Position numbers and translations under genes: made by a program. This document shows, in pieces, positions 52,926-62,285 of a stretch of 64,000 nt of DNA. Positions within the stretch are counted from its first letter, which is position 1; every line of letters begins with the position of its first letter. Where the stretch lies: NCBI RefSeq assembly GCF_020447315.1, contig NZ_JAJADQ010000001.1:124001-188000 (forward strand), read 5' to 3'. The stretch is from Hymenobacter nitidus (lineage in GTDB: Bacteria > Bacteroidota > Bacteroidia > Cytophagales > Hymenobacteraceae). The notes beneath the pieces were generated by a model, which searched no databases, was not told the DNA's origin, and saw nothing but the letters and a program-made list of their open reading frames with translations.

Positions 52926-54314
52926 ATGATTCAATTCGTTCGTTCGTCGGCCCGCGTGGCCCTGCTTGGCATGGGTTTGCTGGCTGGCACCGTTACTACT
53001 AGTTTCGCCCAGCTCGGCATTGGCCGCCCCGTGGGCCGGCAGCTGGCGGATGCCATCATCGTGAAGGTGGACAACCAGATTGTGCTGCGCTCTGACCTGG
53101 AGCTGGCCTACCTGCAGCAGGTGCAGCAGGCGCAGGGCAAGCCCCTGCCGCCGGATCTGCGCTGCAAAATCCTGCAGAGCATCGTGCTCAACAAGCTGAT
53201 GCTGGCCAAAGCCGAAACCGACTCGGTGGTGGTGGAAGACGCCCAGGTGAAAAATGAGCTGGACCGCCGCATGGCGTACTTCGTGCAGCAGATCGGCTCG
53301 GAGAAAAAGCTGGAGGAGTACTACAACAAGCCCATCAAGCAGCTCAAGGACGACCTGCGGCCCCAGGTAAAAGAGCAGCTGATTCAGCAGAAGATGCAGG
53401 AAACCATTGCCGGCAAAGTCTCCGTGACGCCGCGCGAGGTGCGCCAGTACTTCAGCCGCATTCCCAAAGACAGCCTGCCCTATTTCTCGACCGAAGTGGA
53501 AGTAGGTCAGATTGTGAAGCTGGCCCAGGTGAACCCCAAAGCCAAGCAGGAAACCGTCGCCAAGCTCAACGACCTGCGCGCCCGGATTCAGGCCGGGGAA
53601 AGCTTTGAGACGCTGGCCAAGCAGTTTTCCGAAGACCCTGGCTCCGGGGCGCAGGGCGGTTACCTGGGCTTTTTCAAGCGCAAGGAGTTGGTGCCCGAGT
53701 ACGAGGCCGCTGCTTTGCGCCTGGAGCCCGGCCAACTCTCGCCCATCGTAGAGTCGCAGTTCGGCTTTCACCTGATTCAGCTTATCGAGCGCAAAGGCGA
53801 CAGCTACAGCACGCGCCACATTCTGCTCAAGCCCGCCGCCGGTGGCAACGACGTGAATGAGGCCGCTACCCAGCTTGCCAAGCTGCGCAAGCGGATTCTG
53901 GCCGACAGCGTTACGTTTGCCAAGGCAGCCAAAGACAATTCCGACGATAAGCAGACCAGCGGTAACGGCGGCTTGCTGGCCAACCGCCAGGATGGTGGCT
54001 CCTACCTGCCCCTCGACAAGCTCGACCCGGCTATTTTCTTCACCATCGATACCATGAAGGTGGGCCACATCACCCCACCCCTTCCCTACCGCACCGACGA
54101 CGGCAAGGACGCCATGCGCATCATCTGGCTGAAGTCGAACACGCCGCCTCACCAGGCCAACCTGAAGGACGACTACCAGAAAATCTCGCAGGCGGCCCTG
54201 AACGAAAAGAAAAACAAGGCGCTGGACGAGTGGTTTCTAAAAAACCGCGGCTCGGTTTACCTCGAGGTCGACCCCCAGTACGCCGACTGCAAGCTGCTCG
54301 ACGCGGTTTACTAA
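52926..54314 (+). CDS. SurA-like periplasmic peptidyl-prolyl isomerase
   Basis: 462 residues from the ATG at 52926, which begins a proper signal peptide (MIQFVRSSARVALLGMGLLA, cleaved near SFAQ). The SurA-type N-terminal chaperone domain (DAIIVKVDNQIVLRSDLELA) precedes two parvulin domains at about 190-285 (EVGQIVKL to FGFHLIQLIE) and 290-395 (TRHILLKP). It likely escorts unfolded outer membrane proteins. The earlier in-frame start adds a non-conserved segment. Followed by a heptad inverted repeat and moxR. Confidence 0.93.
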   Translation: MIQFVRSSARVALLGMGLLAGTVTTSFAQLGIGRPVGRQLADAIIVKVDNQIVLRSDLELAYLQQVQQAQGKPLPPDLRCKILQSIVLNKLMLAKAETDSVVVEDAQVKNELDRRMAYFVQQIGSEKKLEEYYNKPIKQLKDDLRPQVKEQLIQQKMQETIAGKVSVTPREVRQYFSRIPKDSLPYFSTEVEVGQIVKLAQVNPKAKQETVAKLNDLRARIQAGESFETLAKQFSEDPGSGAQGGYLGFFKRKELVPEYEAAALRLEPGQLSPIVESQFGFHLIQLIERKGDSYSTRHILLKPAAGGNDVNEAATQLAKLRKRILADSVTFAKAAKDNSDDKQTSGNGGLLANRQDGGSYLPLDKLDPAIFFTIDTMKVGHITPPLPYRTDDGKDAMRIIWLKSNTPPHQANLKDDYQKISQAALNEKKNKALDEWFLKNRGSVYLEVDPQYADCKLLDAVY

Positions 54315-54315
54315 G

Positions 54316-54426
54316 TAGTGAGTTGGTGATTTAGCGACTTAGTGAGTTCTAGGTTCAAACCGCGCAGCATTGCGCCAGCGGAACGACAACTCACTAAGTC
54401 GCTAAATTACTAATTCACTAAACCAC
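54316..54426. repeat. Heptad inverted repeat, TTAGTGA type
   Basis: Left arm 54316-54348 and right arm 54388-54426 share a 16-base perfect match (AACTCACTAAGTCGCTAAAT and its complement) and are built of units such as TTAGTGA, TTAGCGA and TTGGTGA. The loop of about 39 bases has normal GC content. Located between surA and moxR, ending 14 bases before the moxR ATG. Confidence 0.78.
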
Positions 54427-54440
54427 CATTTCACTCCTAC

Positions 54441-55405
<965 letters not shown>

Positions 55406-55406
<1 letters not shown>

Positions 55407-55493
55407 AGTTGTTGATTGCTGATTGATAATTATTGACCGTATCCGCCAACAATCAGCAATTAACGCCCAACAATCAACTGTCAACAATCAACT
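55406..55493. repeat. Heptad inverted repeat, TTGATTG type
   Basis: Left arm 55406-55436 (GAGTTGTTGATTGCTGATTG) and right arm 55447-55493 (CAACAATCAGCAATTA and two further CAATCAACT/CAACAATCA units) are imperfect reverse complements. It lies between moxR and the next gene, 10 bases before its GTG start. Confidence 0.75.
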
Positions 55494-55502
55494 TTTTCAC
55501 CT

Positions 55503-55949
55503 GTGGAAGTTCTCGGCTACTATCAGCAATTTGAGCGCAACATCGACATCATTCTCGACGCGCTGCGGGCCGGCCTTGATTTGCGCACGACGCCCCTGGA
55601 AATTTCGCTGCCCCTGGAAGTATATGTGCTCTGCGAAGTCCTGAACGAGGGCGGCGCCAGCTACCGGCTTACTACCGAGGGCCTGGCCCGGCTGGCCGAG
55701 TTTGACGAGCAATATGCCCAGCACAAAGCCCAGACCGAAGCCGTCATGCAGCGCATTCTGGAAGATAAGCGCGCGTTTATGCGCACGCCCGAAGGCCGCG
55801 TGCTGCTTAAGGAAATGTTGATTCGTCGCCTGGAATACTTCAACGAAACGGCCCGCCTCGTGAACGTGATGCGCACCCAGCAGTCCCTGGGCAGCCCGGT
55901 GCAGTACAAACATCCGCACCTGAGCACCAGCGTTGCCCTGAAAAAGTAA
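55503..55949 (+). CDS. Hypothetical helical protein downstream of moxR
   Basis: 148 residues starting with GTG (MEVLGYYQQFERNIDIILDA). Predicted helical and soluble, with EISLPLEVYVLCEVLNEGGA in the middle and a basic C-terminus. No known domain is recognised. It follows moxR by 96 bases, of which most is the heptad inverted repeat, and a shared transcript is likely. It might be a partner or client of MoxR; this is only inference from position. Confidence 0.68.
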   Translation: MEVLGYYQQFERNIDIILDALRAGLDLRTTPLEISLPLEVYVLCEVLNEGGASYRLTTEGLARLAEFDEQYAQHKAQTEAVMQRILEDKRAFMRTPEGRVLLKEMLIRRLEYFNETARLVNVMRTQQSLGSPVQYKHPHLSTSVALKK

Positions 55950-55965
55950 AAGCATTGCTTTCCGG

Positions 55966-56005
55966 CAACGAAAAAGCCACCCGAACCCGGGTGGCTTTTT
56001 TGTTG
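55966..56005. terminator. Bidirectional terminator
   Basis: CAACGAAAAAGCCACCC/GGGTGGCTTTTTTGTTG stem with a short GAACC-type loop, between convergent genes. Confidence 0.92.
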
Positions 56006-56025
56006 GCTCAGAGTTCAGACAACGC

Positions 56026-56913
56026 CTAACTACTCATTCGCCCGGCATCCTGGGGCCTGATTTCGGCGTGGCCATCCTGGGAATGCGCCAACACCAGCTC
56101 ACCGGCGGGCTCCTTCTTCAGGTCGCTGGGCACTTCCTCGCCCGACAGGCTCTTGGAGGAAGTCACGCCGCCGTCCACGAAGTAGGTAGCGCCCGTGACA
56201 TAGCTGGCCTCATCCGAAGCCAAGAACAGGTAGACGTTGGCAACTTCTTCGGGGGTACCGCGGCGGCCCATGGGTACACCTTCTACCGTGTTCTTTTCCA
56301 TTTTCTTATCCATCGGGCCGGTTTCCTTGTGCGTCCAAGCCGTATCGATGGGGCCGGGCCCTACGCAGTTTACGCGCACGCCGTACTTGGCCTGCTCTAC
56401 GGCCAGGCCCTTGGAAAAGGTCATGACCCAGGCTTTGGTGCCACCGTAGGGCGTAATGTTGGGGGAGCCCATCTGCCCGGCCTCCGAGCCGGCCGAAATG
56501 ATATTGCCCCGGGTTTTCTGCAGGTAGGGCAACGCCGCGCGGCTCATGTGAAACGCGGTGTAGATGTTGTGCTTAATCATGTACTCGAATGCTTCCACCG
56601 GGTACTTGTCCAGTTCGTCGGTGGCCGGAAACACGCCCGCGTTGTTGACCAGCACGTCGAGCTTGCCAAACCGGTCGAGGGCCAGCTGCACGCAGGCTTC
56701 GGCCGTGGCCTGGCTGGATATGTCGCCGGAGAAAGCCACGGCTCGGCCCCCGGCGGCCACAATTTCCTCCGCTACGTCGCCTACGGGGTCTTCGGCAAGG
56801 CCCACAACCACGACATGGGCGCCTTCCTTGGCAAATTTCTTACAAATGGCTTCGCCGATGCCCGCGCCGCCGCCCGTCACAATGGCTACTTTGCCTTCAA
56901 GTCTTCTGTTCAT
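56026..56913 (-). CDS. Short-chain dehydrogenase/reductase
   Basis: 295-residue classical SDR. Cofactor motif TGGGAGIG (13-20), NNAGVF, catalytic Ser140 or Ser143 and Tyr156xxxLys160 (YGGTK), and VNCVGPGPIDTAW after it. ATYFVDGGVTSSKSLSG marks the end of the usual domain, then about 35 extra charged residues form a tail. Substrate unknown. Single gene. Confidence 0.9.
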   Translation of the reverse strand: MNRRLEGKVAIVTGGGAGIGEAICKKFAKEGAHVVVVGLAEDPVGDVAEEIVAAGGRAVAFSGDISSQATAEACVQLALDRFGKLDVLVNNAGVFPATDELDKYPVEAFEYMIKHNIYTAFHMSRAALPYLQKTRGNIISAGSEAGQMGSPNITPYGGTKAWVMTFSKGLAVEQAKYGVRVNCVGPGPIDTAWTHKETGPMDKKMEKNTVEGVPMGRRGTPEEVANVYLFLASDEASYVTGATYFVDGGVTSSKSLSGEEVPSDLKKEPAGELVLAHSQDGHAEIRPQDAGRMSS

Positions 56914-57113
56914 AACTGCTGGTGTTGGTTGGGGTAGAATAAGGTGGCAGCCCGCTTTAGATGGATCAGGTCAACGTGCGCCCGGCTGCCAGAGGCCACG
57001 GCCACTCTGAAACATAACGGCCTCTGGCGGGAGAGGTTATCAGCCCTGGGCCGCCGTACCCCAACTTTCCGGGCGCGGCTACGTGTAGGCATAGGTGTTC
57101 CGGCCGTATCCCT

Positions 57114-57701
57114 ATGAGTATTGCTGAGCTGCCCCCAGCCCCCGCCCGTACGCCCCTACTTACGCCGCGCCTCACGTTGCGCCCCTACACGCCCGCCGAT
57201 GCCGAGGACTTCTTTGCCGTAATCGACCAGGACCGGGCGCGGCTGCTGGCGGCTTTTCCCTCCCGCATGGCCGCCGTGCAGAATCTGGCCGACGCCCGGC
57301 AGGTCGTGCAGGCTTACACTCAGGACTGGCAGACGCGGCGCTTGTTCGTATTTGGCATCTGGCATTCCGCCTCCGGCCAATACTTCGGCGACATCAGCCT
57401 GAAGCCCGTCTGGGGGCGTGCTGTAACGGCCGAAATCGGCTACTATCTTTCAACTGCCGCTGAAGGGCAGGGCTACGCCCAGGAGGCGTTGGCCGCCGCC
57501 GCTTCATTTGGCTTCCGCCCGCCCATCAGCGCTACCCGCCTCGATATTCGCTGCTACGCTACCAACCCTCGCAGCTGTGCCGTGGCGGAACGGGCCGGCT
57601 TTCGACGCCTACCACCGCGGCCAAGGGTGTGGCTCACCCGCAATCAGCCGGAGATTCACTACTACCACCTCACGGCCGCTGATGCGGCTCTGCCGCGCTA
57701 A
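57114..57701 (+). CDS. GNAT acetyltransferase, RimJ/RimL type
   Basis: 195 residues. LLTPRLTLRPYTPADAEDFF is the typical RimJ/RimL-like start; GQYFGDISLKP, EIGYYLSTAAEGQGYAQEAL and CYATNPRSCAVAERAGFRR complete the acetyl-CoA-binding core. It transfers an acetyl group to an amine; the target is unknown. Starts 200 bases from the divergent SDR. Confidence 0.9.
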   Translation: MSIAELPPAPARTPLLTPRLTLRPYTPADAEDFFAVIDQDRARLLAAFPSRMAAVQNLADARQVVQAYTQDWQTRRLFVFGIWHSASGQYFGDISLKPVWGRAVTAEIGYYLSTAAEGQGYAQEALAAAASFGFRPPISATRLDIRCYATNPRSCAVAERAGFRRLPPRPRVWLTRNQPEIHYYHLTAADAALPR

Positions 57702-57710
57702 ACGCAAGAC

Positions 57711-58895
57711 CTACTTCGTGCGCCGCAGCGTGGTGAGCAGAAAGTCCTGGTTGAAGTTCAGGTACATCGCGAAAGAGAAGTCAATGGACTTGTTGCCTAG
57801 ATCATACAAGGGCTCAAACCGCGTGGTCAGCACGATGTTATCGGCCAGCTGGTAGTCTTTCAGCACCCGCAGAATCAGTAGCTGCCGGTGCCGCTCGGTA
57901 TAGCTGGGGTCACTGACGGTGGAGGAAATGGACGGGTATAAGCGTCCGCCCAGCGGGGCAAAGAAGCCATTGCCTTTCCAGTAGGCCACCTGCAGGTCCG
58001 ACAGGCGCGTGTTCAGGCCGGCATTCAGGTACAGGCCATAGCCCTTGCTGAACGGCAGCTCCTGCGTAAAGGAATAGTCGATGAACTGGGTCACGTAGCC
58101 ATCGAACGTAACGGCCTGGAATATATCTGATGGCAGCTTTTTGCGCAGCCGCAGGCCACTGGCCAGGTTAAAATACGTTTGCAGCGGCTTAGGAATGGTA
58201 TCAATCTGTCCGCCGCGGTGAAAGCCCGTGAACTGGAAAGGAATACCCACCCGCCAGCCTAGGGAGTCTTCCAGCACGGTGGCTTCGGCGGCCAACCCGC
58301 CGGCTACTTCTTCCTGAAAGTCGCTGTAGCGGTATTGCTGCCGCTGCCAGTCAACCCAGGCATCTAGCTTGAGACGGCGGGACGTGAACTGATACTGGCT
58401 GCCTTCTTCCAGCGGCCGGAACAGCACCCGCTCGAAGTCAAATAACGGTTCGATGAGGCCGTGCTGCACGTTACCCTGGATATTACCCAGCAGCAGCCGG
58501 TGCCGACCGTGCTGATAAATGGCCGTAAACAGGGGCCGCACCTGCCGCAGATTATCGGTACCGAAGTCCTTCAGCAGAAACACGCCGGCCTCCAGCCGCC
58601 ACTTCGGGCTCGGAAAGTACACCAGGCGGGTAGCCAGCTGCGTCCCGTAGTAGGTGCGGCCCTCGTCAATCTTGTTGAAGTACTCGTTGTCCTTATTAAA
58701 CACCAGGGCGCTGACGTCGAGCCGCAGCTGCTGGTCGTACTCGGGCTTGATGTCGATGAGCCGGTAAAAGGCCCGGTTATTCAATTGGGCGCGGCTTTGG
58801 GAACCAGCAGCCAACAAAAAAACCAAGGAAATAAAAGCCAACCAAACTGGTTTTGCCTGGCAATCAGGGAGTATCTTTGACAAAAATTTTAGCAT
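57711..58895 (-). CDS. Putative outer membrane beta-barrel protein
   Basis: 394 residues: signal peptide (hydrophobic WLAFISLVFLLAAG, cleaved near SRAQ), then alternating strands throughout, for example QLRLDVSALVFN, WRLEAGVFLLKDFG and a final SFAMYLNFNQDFLLTTLRR. The pattern suggests a porin-like barrel, possibly of the DUF2490 type, but I cannot assign it firmly. Convergent with the GNAT gene 10 bases away, no terminator between. Confidence 0.7.
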   Translation of the reverse strand: MLKFLSKILPDCQAKPVWLAFISLVFLLAAGSQSRAQLNNRAFYRLIDIKPEYDQQLRLDVSALVFNKDNEYFNKIDEGRTYYGTQLATRLVYFPSPKWRLEAGVFLLKDFGTDNLRQVRPLFTAIYQHGRHRLLLGNIQGNVQHGLIEPLFDFERVLFRPLEEGSQYQFTSRRLKLDAWVDWQRQQYRYSDFQEEVAGGLAAEATVLEDSLGWRVGIPFQFTGFHRGGQIDTIPKPLQTYFNLASGLRLRKKLPSDIFQAVTFDGYVTQFIDYSFTQELPFSKGYGLYLNAGLNTRLSDLQVAYWKGNGFFAPLGGRLYPSISSTVSDPSYTERHRQLLILRVLKDYQLADNIVLTTRFEPLYDLGNKSIDFSFAMYLNFNQDFLLTTLRRTK

Positions 58896-59084
58896 TACTG
58901 GATAGACCGAAATTCAGCAAATTTTTTTAGCATTGCGGGGACAAAATATAGTCCGGTTGTGTTACCCATTGCCGGCCAGAAACACCCCGGTCCGGATGCC
59001 GTAAAAGGCCCTGCCCGGATTGTTTTAGCGGCTCAAAACGCCTACATTCACCAAACCTAAGCATTTATCCCCAACCCCATTCCA

Positions 59085-60170
59085 ATGGCTGCACCCACCA
59101 CTGATAAAGCTGTCAATCCCAACATCGAGAAGATGAAGGCGCTTCAGCTCACGATGGATAAGCTTGACAAAGCTTACGGCAAAGGCACTGTCATGAAGCT
59201 GAGCGACGAGCGCGTGGTCGATATTCCGGCCATCAGCACCGGCTCCCTCGGTCTTGACATTGCCCTCGGCATCGGCGGCCTGCCCCGCGGCCGGGTCGTT
59301 GAAATCTACGGTCCGGAATCGAGCGGTAAAACCACGCTCACGATGCACTGCATCGCCGAGGCCCAGAAGAAAGGTGGCATTGCTGCCTTCATCGACGCCG
59401 AGCACGCCTTCGATAAAACCTACGCCGAAAAGCTGGGTATTGACACCACAAACCTGCTGATTGCCCAGCCCGACAACGGCGAGCAAGCACTGGAAATAGC
59501 CGACCACCTGATTTCCTCAGGTGCCATCGACATCATCGTTATTGACTCCGTAGCCGCTCTGGTGCCCAAAGGCGAACTGGAAGGCGACATGGGCGACTCC
59601 AAGATGGGCCTGCAGGCCCGCCTGATGAGCCAGGCCCTGCGGAAGCTCACCGGTACCATCAACAAAACCGGCTGCTGCTGCATCTTTATCAACCAGCTGC
59701 GCGAGAAAATTGGTGTGATGTTCGGTAACCCCGAAACCACGACCGGTGGTAACGCCCTGAAATTCTACGCTTCGGTCCGTCTCGACATCCGTCGGATCGG
59801 CCAGATTAAGGAAGACAAGGACAACGTGACCGGCAACCGCACGAAAGTGAAGGTGGTGAAGAACAAAGTAGCGCCACCGTTTAAAGTGGTTGAGTTCGAC
59901 ATCATCTACGGCGAAGGCATCAGCAAAGTCGGCGAGATTCTCGACCTGGGCGTCGACATGGGCATCATTGCCAAGTCGGGCTCCTGGTTCTCCTATAATG
60001 GCAACCGCCTCGGCCAGGGCCGTGAAGGTGTCAAGCAGATTCTGCTCGACAACCATGAGTTGGCCGACGAAATCGAGCAGAAGATTCGGGACATGGTGAA
60101 GGGTGAGCCTGCTGCTGCGCTGGCCGCCATTCCCACCGACGAGTCGATTGCCGAGGACGACGACGAGTAA
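59085..60170 (+). CDS. recA: Recombinase RecA
   Basis: 361 residues, full length. Walker [10 protein letters not shown] at 76-84, [47 protein letters not shown] and loop L2 [18 protein letters not shown] are all present. RecA catalyses homologous strand exchange and LexA-type cleavage. TTG at 59020 and TACATTCA at 59043-59050 (20-base spacer) may be a degenerate promoter. Confidence 0.99.
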   Translation: MAAPTTDKAVNPNIEKMKALQLTMDKLDKAYGKGTVMKLSDERVVDIPAISTGSLGLDIALGIGGLPRGRVVEIYGPESSGKTTLTMHCIAEAQKKGGIAAFIDAEHAFDKTYAEKLGIDTTNLLIAQPDNGEQALEIADHLISSGAIDIIVIDSVAALVPKGELEGDMGDSKMGLQARLMSQALRKLTGTINKTGCCCIFINQLREKIGVMFGNPETTTGGNALKFYASVRLDIRRIGQIKEDKDNVTGNRTKVKVVKNKVAPPFKVVEFDIIYGEGISKVGEILDLGVDMGIIAKSGSWFSYNGNRLGQGREGVKQILLDNHELADEIEQKIRDMVKGEPAAALAAIPTDESIAEDDDE

Positions 60171-60186
60171 ACTCCCCCGTTCATCG

Positions 60187-60222
60187 AAAAAGCCTTCCTA
60201 CGAAAGCGGGGAGGCTTTTTTT
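60187..60222 (+). terminator. Intrinsic terminator of recA
   Basis: AAAGCCTTCC/GGAGGCTTT stem with one bulge followed by a run of T. Confidence 0.82.
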
Positions 60223-60318
60223 GTGCGTATATTACTAGGCTGAAAAAGGGCAGCGGAACTCTCCACGAGCATTTTCGTTCCTTTTGCCCAAGTACGATGT
60301 AGTTTCTGTGGTTACTGG

Positions 60319-60326
60319 TATCTTTG
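60319..60326 (+). promoter_or_regulatory. Candidate -7 box upstream of DUF3108 gene
   Basis: TATCTTTG matches TAnnTTTG 50 bases before the ATG at 60377; no good -33 element. Confidence 0.45.
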
Positions 60327-60376
60327 CTGGCATCTCGTTTGAATAAGCATCGGCCAAAACCATTTTGCCGTTTTCC

Positions 60377-61201
60377 ATGAACCGTCGCTGGCTCCTGTTT
60401 TCCCCGTTGCTACTTGCTTTTTGCGCTATACTCTGGTCGTTCAACACGACCAAAACCGAGCGTATTGTTCCCAATCACAGCTTCGCCAAGGGAGAAGTGC
60501 TGCGCTATAAAGTGCACTACGGCCTGATCAATGCCGCTGAGGCAACGGTGGAGCTGTCGGACGAGATTCAGAAGGTGAACGACCGGCCCTGCTACAAAGC
60601 CACCGTGACGGGCAAAACCACCGGCTCCTTCGACTTCTTCCTGCGCATCCGCGACACGTGGCGCTCCTACATCGACACGACCAGCATTCTGCCCCAGCGT
60701 TTTTTCCTTAGCATTGAGGAGAACAGCTACCGCAAAAAGGAAACCATAGACTTCGACCACCAAAAAAACGTGGTGCAGGTAGAAACCCGCCGCAAGCAGG
60801 ACCCGGCTAAGAAAGGCACCTTCAAAACGCCCGACAACATTCAGGACATCGTCAGCGGCTTTTATTTCCTGCGCACGCTCAACTACGACAACCGCAAAGT
60901 CGGCGAGGTCATCCGGGTGCAGGGCTTCTTCGACGACGAGGTCTTCAACATGGATGTGACCTACAAGGGCAAAGAAACGGTCGAAACCAAGGCCGGTGTG
61001 ATTCGCGCCATCCGCCTGGTCCCGAAGATGCCCGAGAATAAGATCTTTAAAGGAGAAAACGCCGTTTCGGTTTACCTCTCCGACGACCGGAATAAAATCC
61101 CGGTTTTGTTTCAGGCTGAAATGTTTGTCGGCTCCGTGAAGGTCGATATGTATAAGTACCAGGGCCTGCGAAACCGGCTGAACCTGGTAGCTAAAAATTG
61201 A
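60377..61201 (+). CDS. DUF3108 family exported protein
   Basis: 274 residues from the ATG at 60377 (MNRRWLLFSPLLLAFCAILW, a signal peptide or anchor). The DUF3108 pattern is clear: FAKGEVLRYKVHYGLINAAE, GKTTGSFDFFLRIRDTWRS, YIDTTSILPQRF and a C-terminal DDRNKIPVLFQAEMFVGSVK. Function unknown; likely periplasmic. A strong terminator follows. Confidence 0.9.
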   Translation: MNRRWLLFSPLLLAFCAILWSFNTTKTERIVPNHSFAKGEVLRYKVHYGLINAAEATVELSDEIQKVNDRPCYKATVTGKTTGSFDFFLRIRDTWRSYIDTTSILPQRFFLSIEENSYRKKETIDFDHQKNVVQVETRRKQDPAKKGTFKTPDNIQDIVSGFYFLRTLNYDNRKVGEVIRVQGFFDDEVFNMDVTYKGKETVETKAGVIRAIRLVPKMPENKIFKGENAVSVYLSDDRNKIPVLFQAEMFVGSVKVDMYKYQGLRNRLNLVAKN

Positions 61202-61211
61202 CTCCGTTTCT

Positions 61212-61241
61212 AAAAGCGACCCCGCCCGGGTCGCTTTTTTT
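61212..61241 (+). terminator. Intrinsic terminator
   Basis: AAAAGCGACCC/GGGTCGCTTTT stem with a short loop and seven T. Confidence 0.93.
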
Positions 61242-61443
61242 ATGCCCTGCCGATAGTGCCCACGCTCTTGTCTCACCTTTTCAACCAAGCTCCACGCTAT
61301 GCCGCTGACTGAAACCAGGCCGAAGAAAAGCACCACGCTGCTTTTGCAAAGCCTCATTCCGAACCGGCACTGCCAGCCGGCGATAGCCCGACCGACGGCC
61401 CCTGTTCACAAAAAGGTAACACGCGCCACCATTCGGCAAGAGG

Positions 61444-61451
61444 TATTTTTG
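61444..61451 (+). promoter_or_regulatory. Candidate -7 box of two-component operon
   Basis: TATTTTTG matches TAnnTTTG and lies 40 bases before the GTG at 61491, arguing against the upstream in-frame ATG at 61299. Confidence 0.5.
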
Positions 61452-61490
61452 TCCTCGCGCATTTTCTTTTACCCCCAAACCCCACGACCT

Positions 61491-62189
61491 GTGCACCCTA
61501 CTCCTTCCTCCAACGCCTACAAGATTCTGGTAGTTGATGATGACCCGGACATCGTGGAACTGCTTGAATACAACCTGCGCAAAGAAGGCTACCTCGTGGC
61601 CAGCGCCCCCGACGGCCGCAAAGCCCTGGAAATTGCGCCCCAGTTCGGCCCCGACATCGTGCTGCTCGACGTGATGATGCCCCACCTCGATGGCATCGAT
61701 ACCTGCCGGCAGCTGCGGGCCATGAGTCGCTTCAAGGAAACCTACATCATCTTCCTGACCGCCCGCGCCGAAGAGTTTTCGGAAGTAGCCGCCTTCGACG
61801 CCGGCGCCGACGACTTCATTGCCAAGCCCATCAAGCCCCGGGCCCTGATGAGCCGCCTGGCCGCCTACGTGCGCCGTGACCACGACACGTCGGCCGTGTC
61901 GGAGACCATCGAAATCAATGGGCTGACGATTGACCGCACCGGGTTTGCCGTGTTCCAGGAAGGCCGCAAGATTTCCCTGCCCAAGAAGGAGTTTGAGCTG
62001 CTGGCTTTCCTGGCCGCCTCGCCCCACAAGGTATTTGGCCGCGAAGAGCTGCTGCAGAACATCTGGGGCAACGACGTTTTCGTGCTGGCCCGCACCGTGG
62101 ACGTGCACGTGCGCAAGGTCCGGGAGAAAGTTGGCGACCATCACATCCAGACCATCAAAGGGGTAGGCTACAAGTTCAACGCCGACTAG
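61491..62189 (+). CDS. OmpR/PhoB-type response regulator
   Basis: 232 residues from the GTG at 61491. Receiver domain with acidic pocket VVDDDPD, phosphoacceptor Asp60 in VLLDVMMP and Lys112 in AKPIKP; C-terminal winged helix with KKEFELLAFLAASPHKVFGR and RTVDVHVRKVREK. It activates or represses promoters when phosphorylated by its kinase. The kinase gene follows after an intervening hairpin. Closest in character to PhoB/VicR-like regulators. Confidence 0.94.
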   Translation: MHPTPSSNAYKILVVDDDPDIVELLEYNLRKEGYLVASAPDGRKALEIAPQFGPDIVLLDVMMPHLDGIDTCRQLRAMSRFKETYIIFLTARAEEFSEVAAFDAGADDFIAKPIKPRALMSRLAAYVRRDHDTSAVSETIEINGLTIDRTGFAVFQEGRKISLPKKEFELLAFLAASPHKVFGREELLQNIWGNDVFVLARTVDVHVRKVREKVGDHHIQTIKGVGYKFNAD

Positions 62190-62214
62190 GCCCACGGAAG
62201 CCTACCGAAGTACC

Positions 62215-62257
62215 ACGACTGCCATCCTTCCTTTCCTGGGGTGGCAGTCGTATTTTT
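62215..62257 (+). terminator. Hairpin terminator/attenuator between regulator and kinase genes
   Basis: ACGACTGCCATCC/GGTGGCAGTCGT stem with a single bulge, followed by ATTTTTA. It precedes the kinase GTG at 62286 by about 30 bases. Confidence 0.7.
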
Positions 62258-62285
62258 ATCACCCGAAATCTACCCTTTCCCGCGC

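Noticed and set aside
61299..61490. Longer N-terminus of the response regulator from ATG 61299
   Set aside because: The extra 64 residues do not resemble a receiver domain and contain the -7 box at 61444; GTG 61491 begins directly before the receiver.
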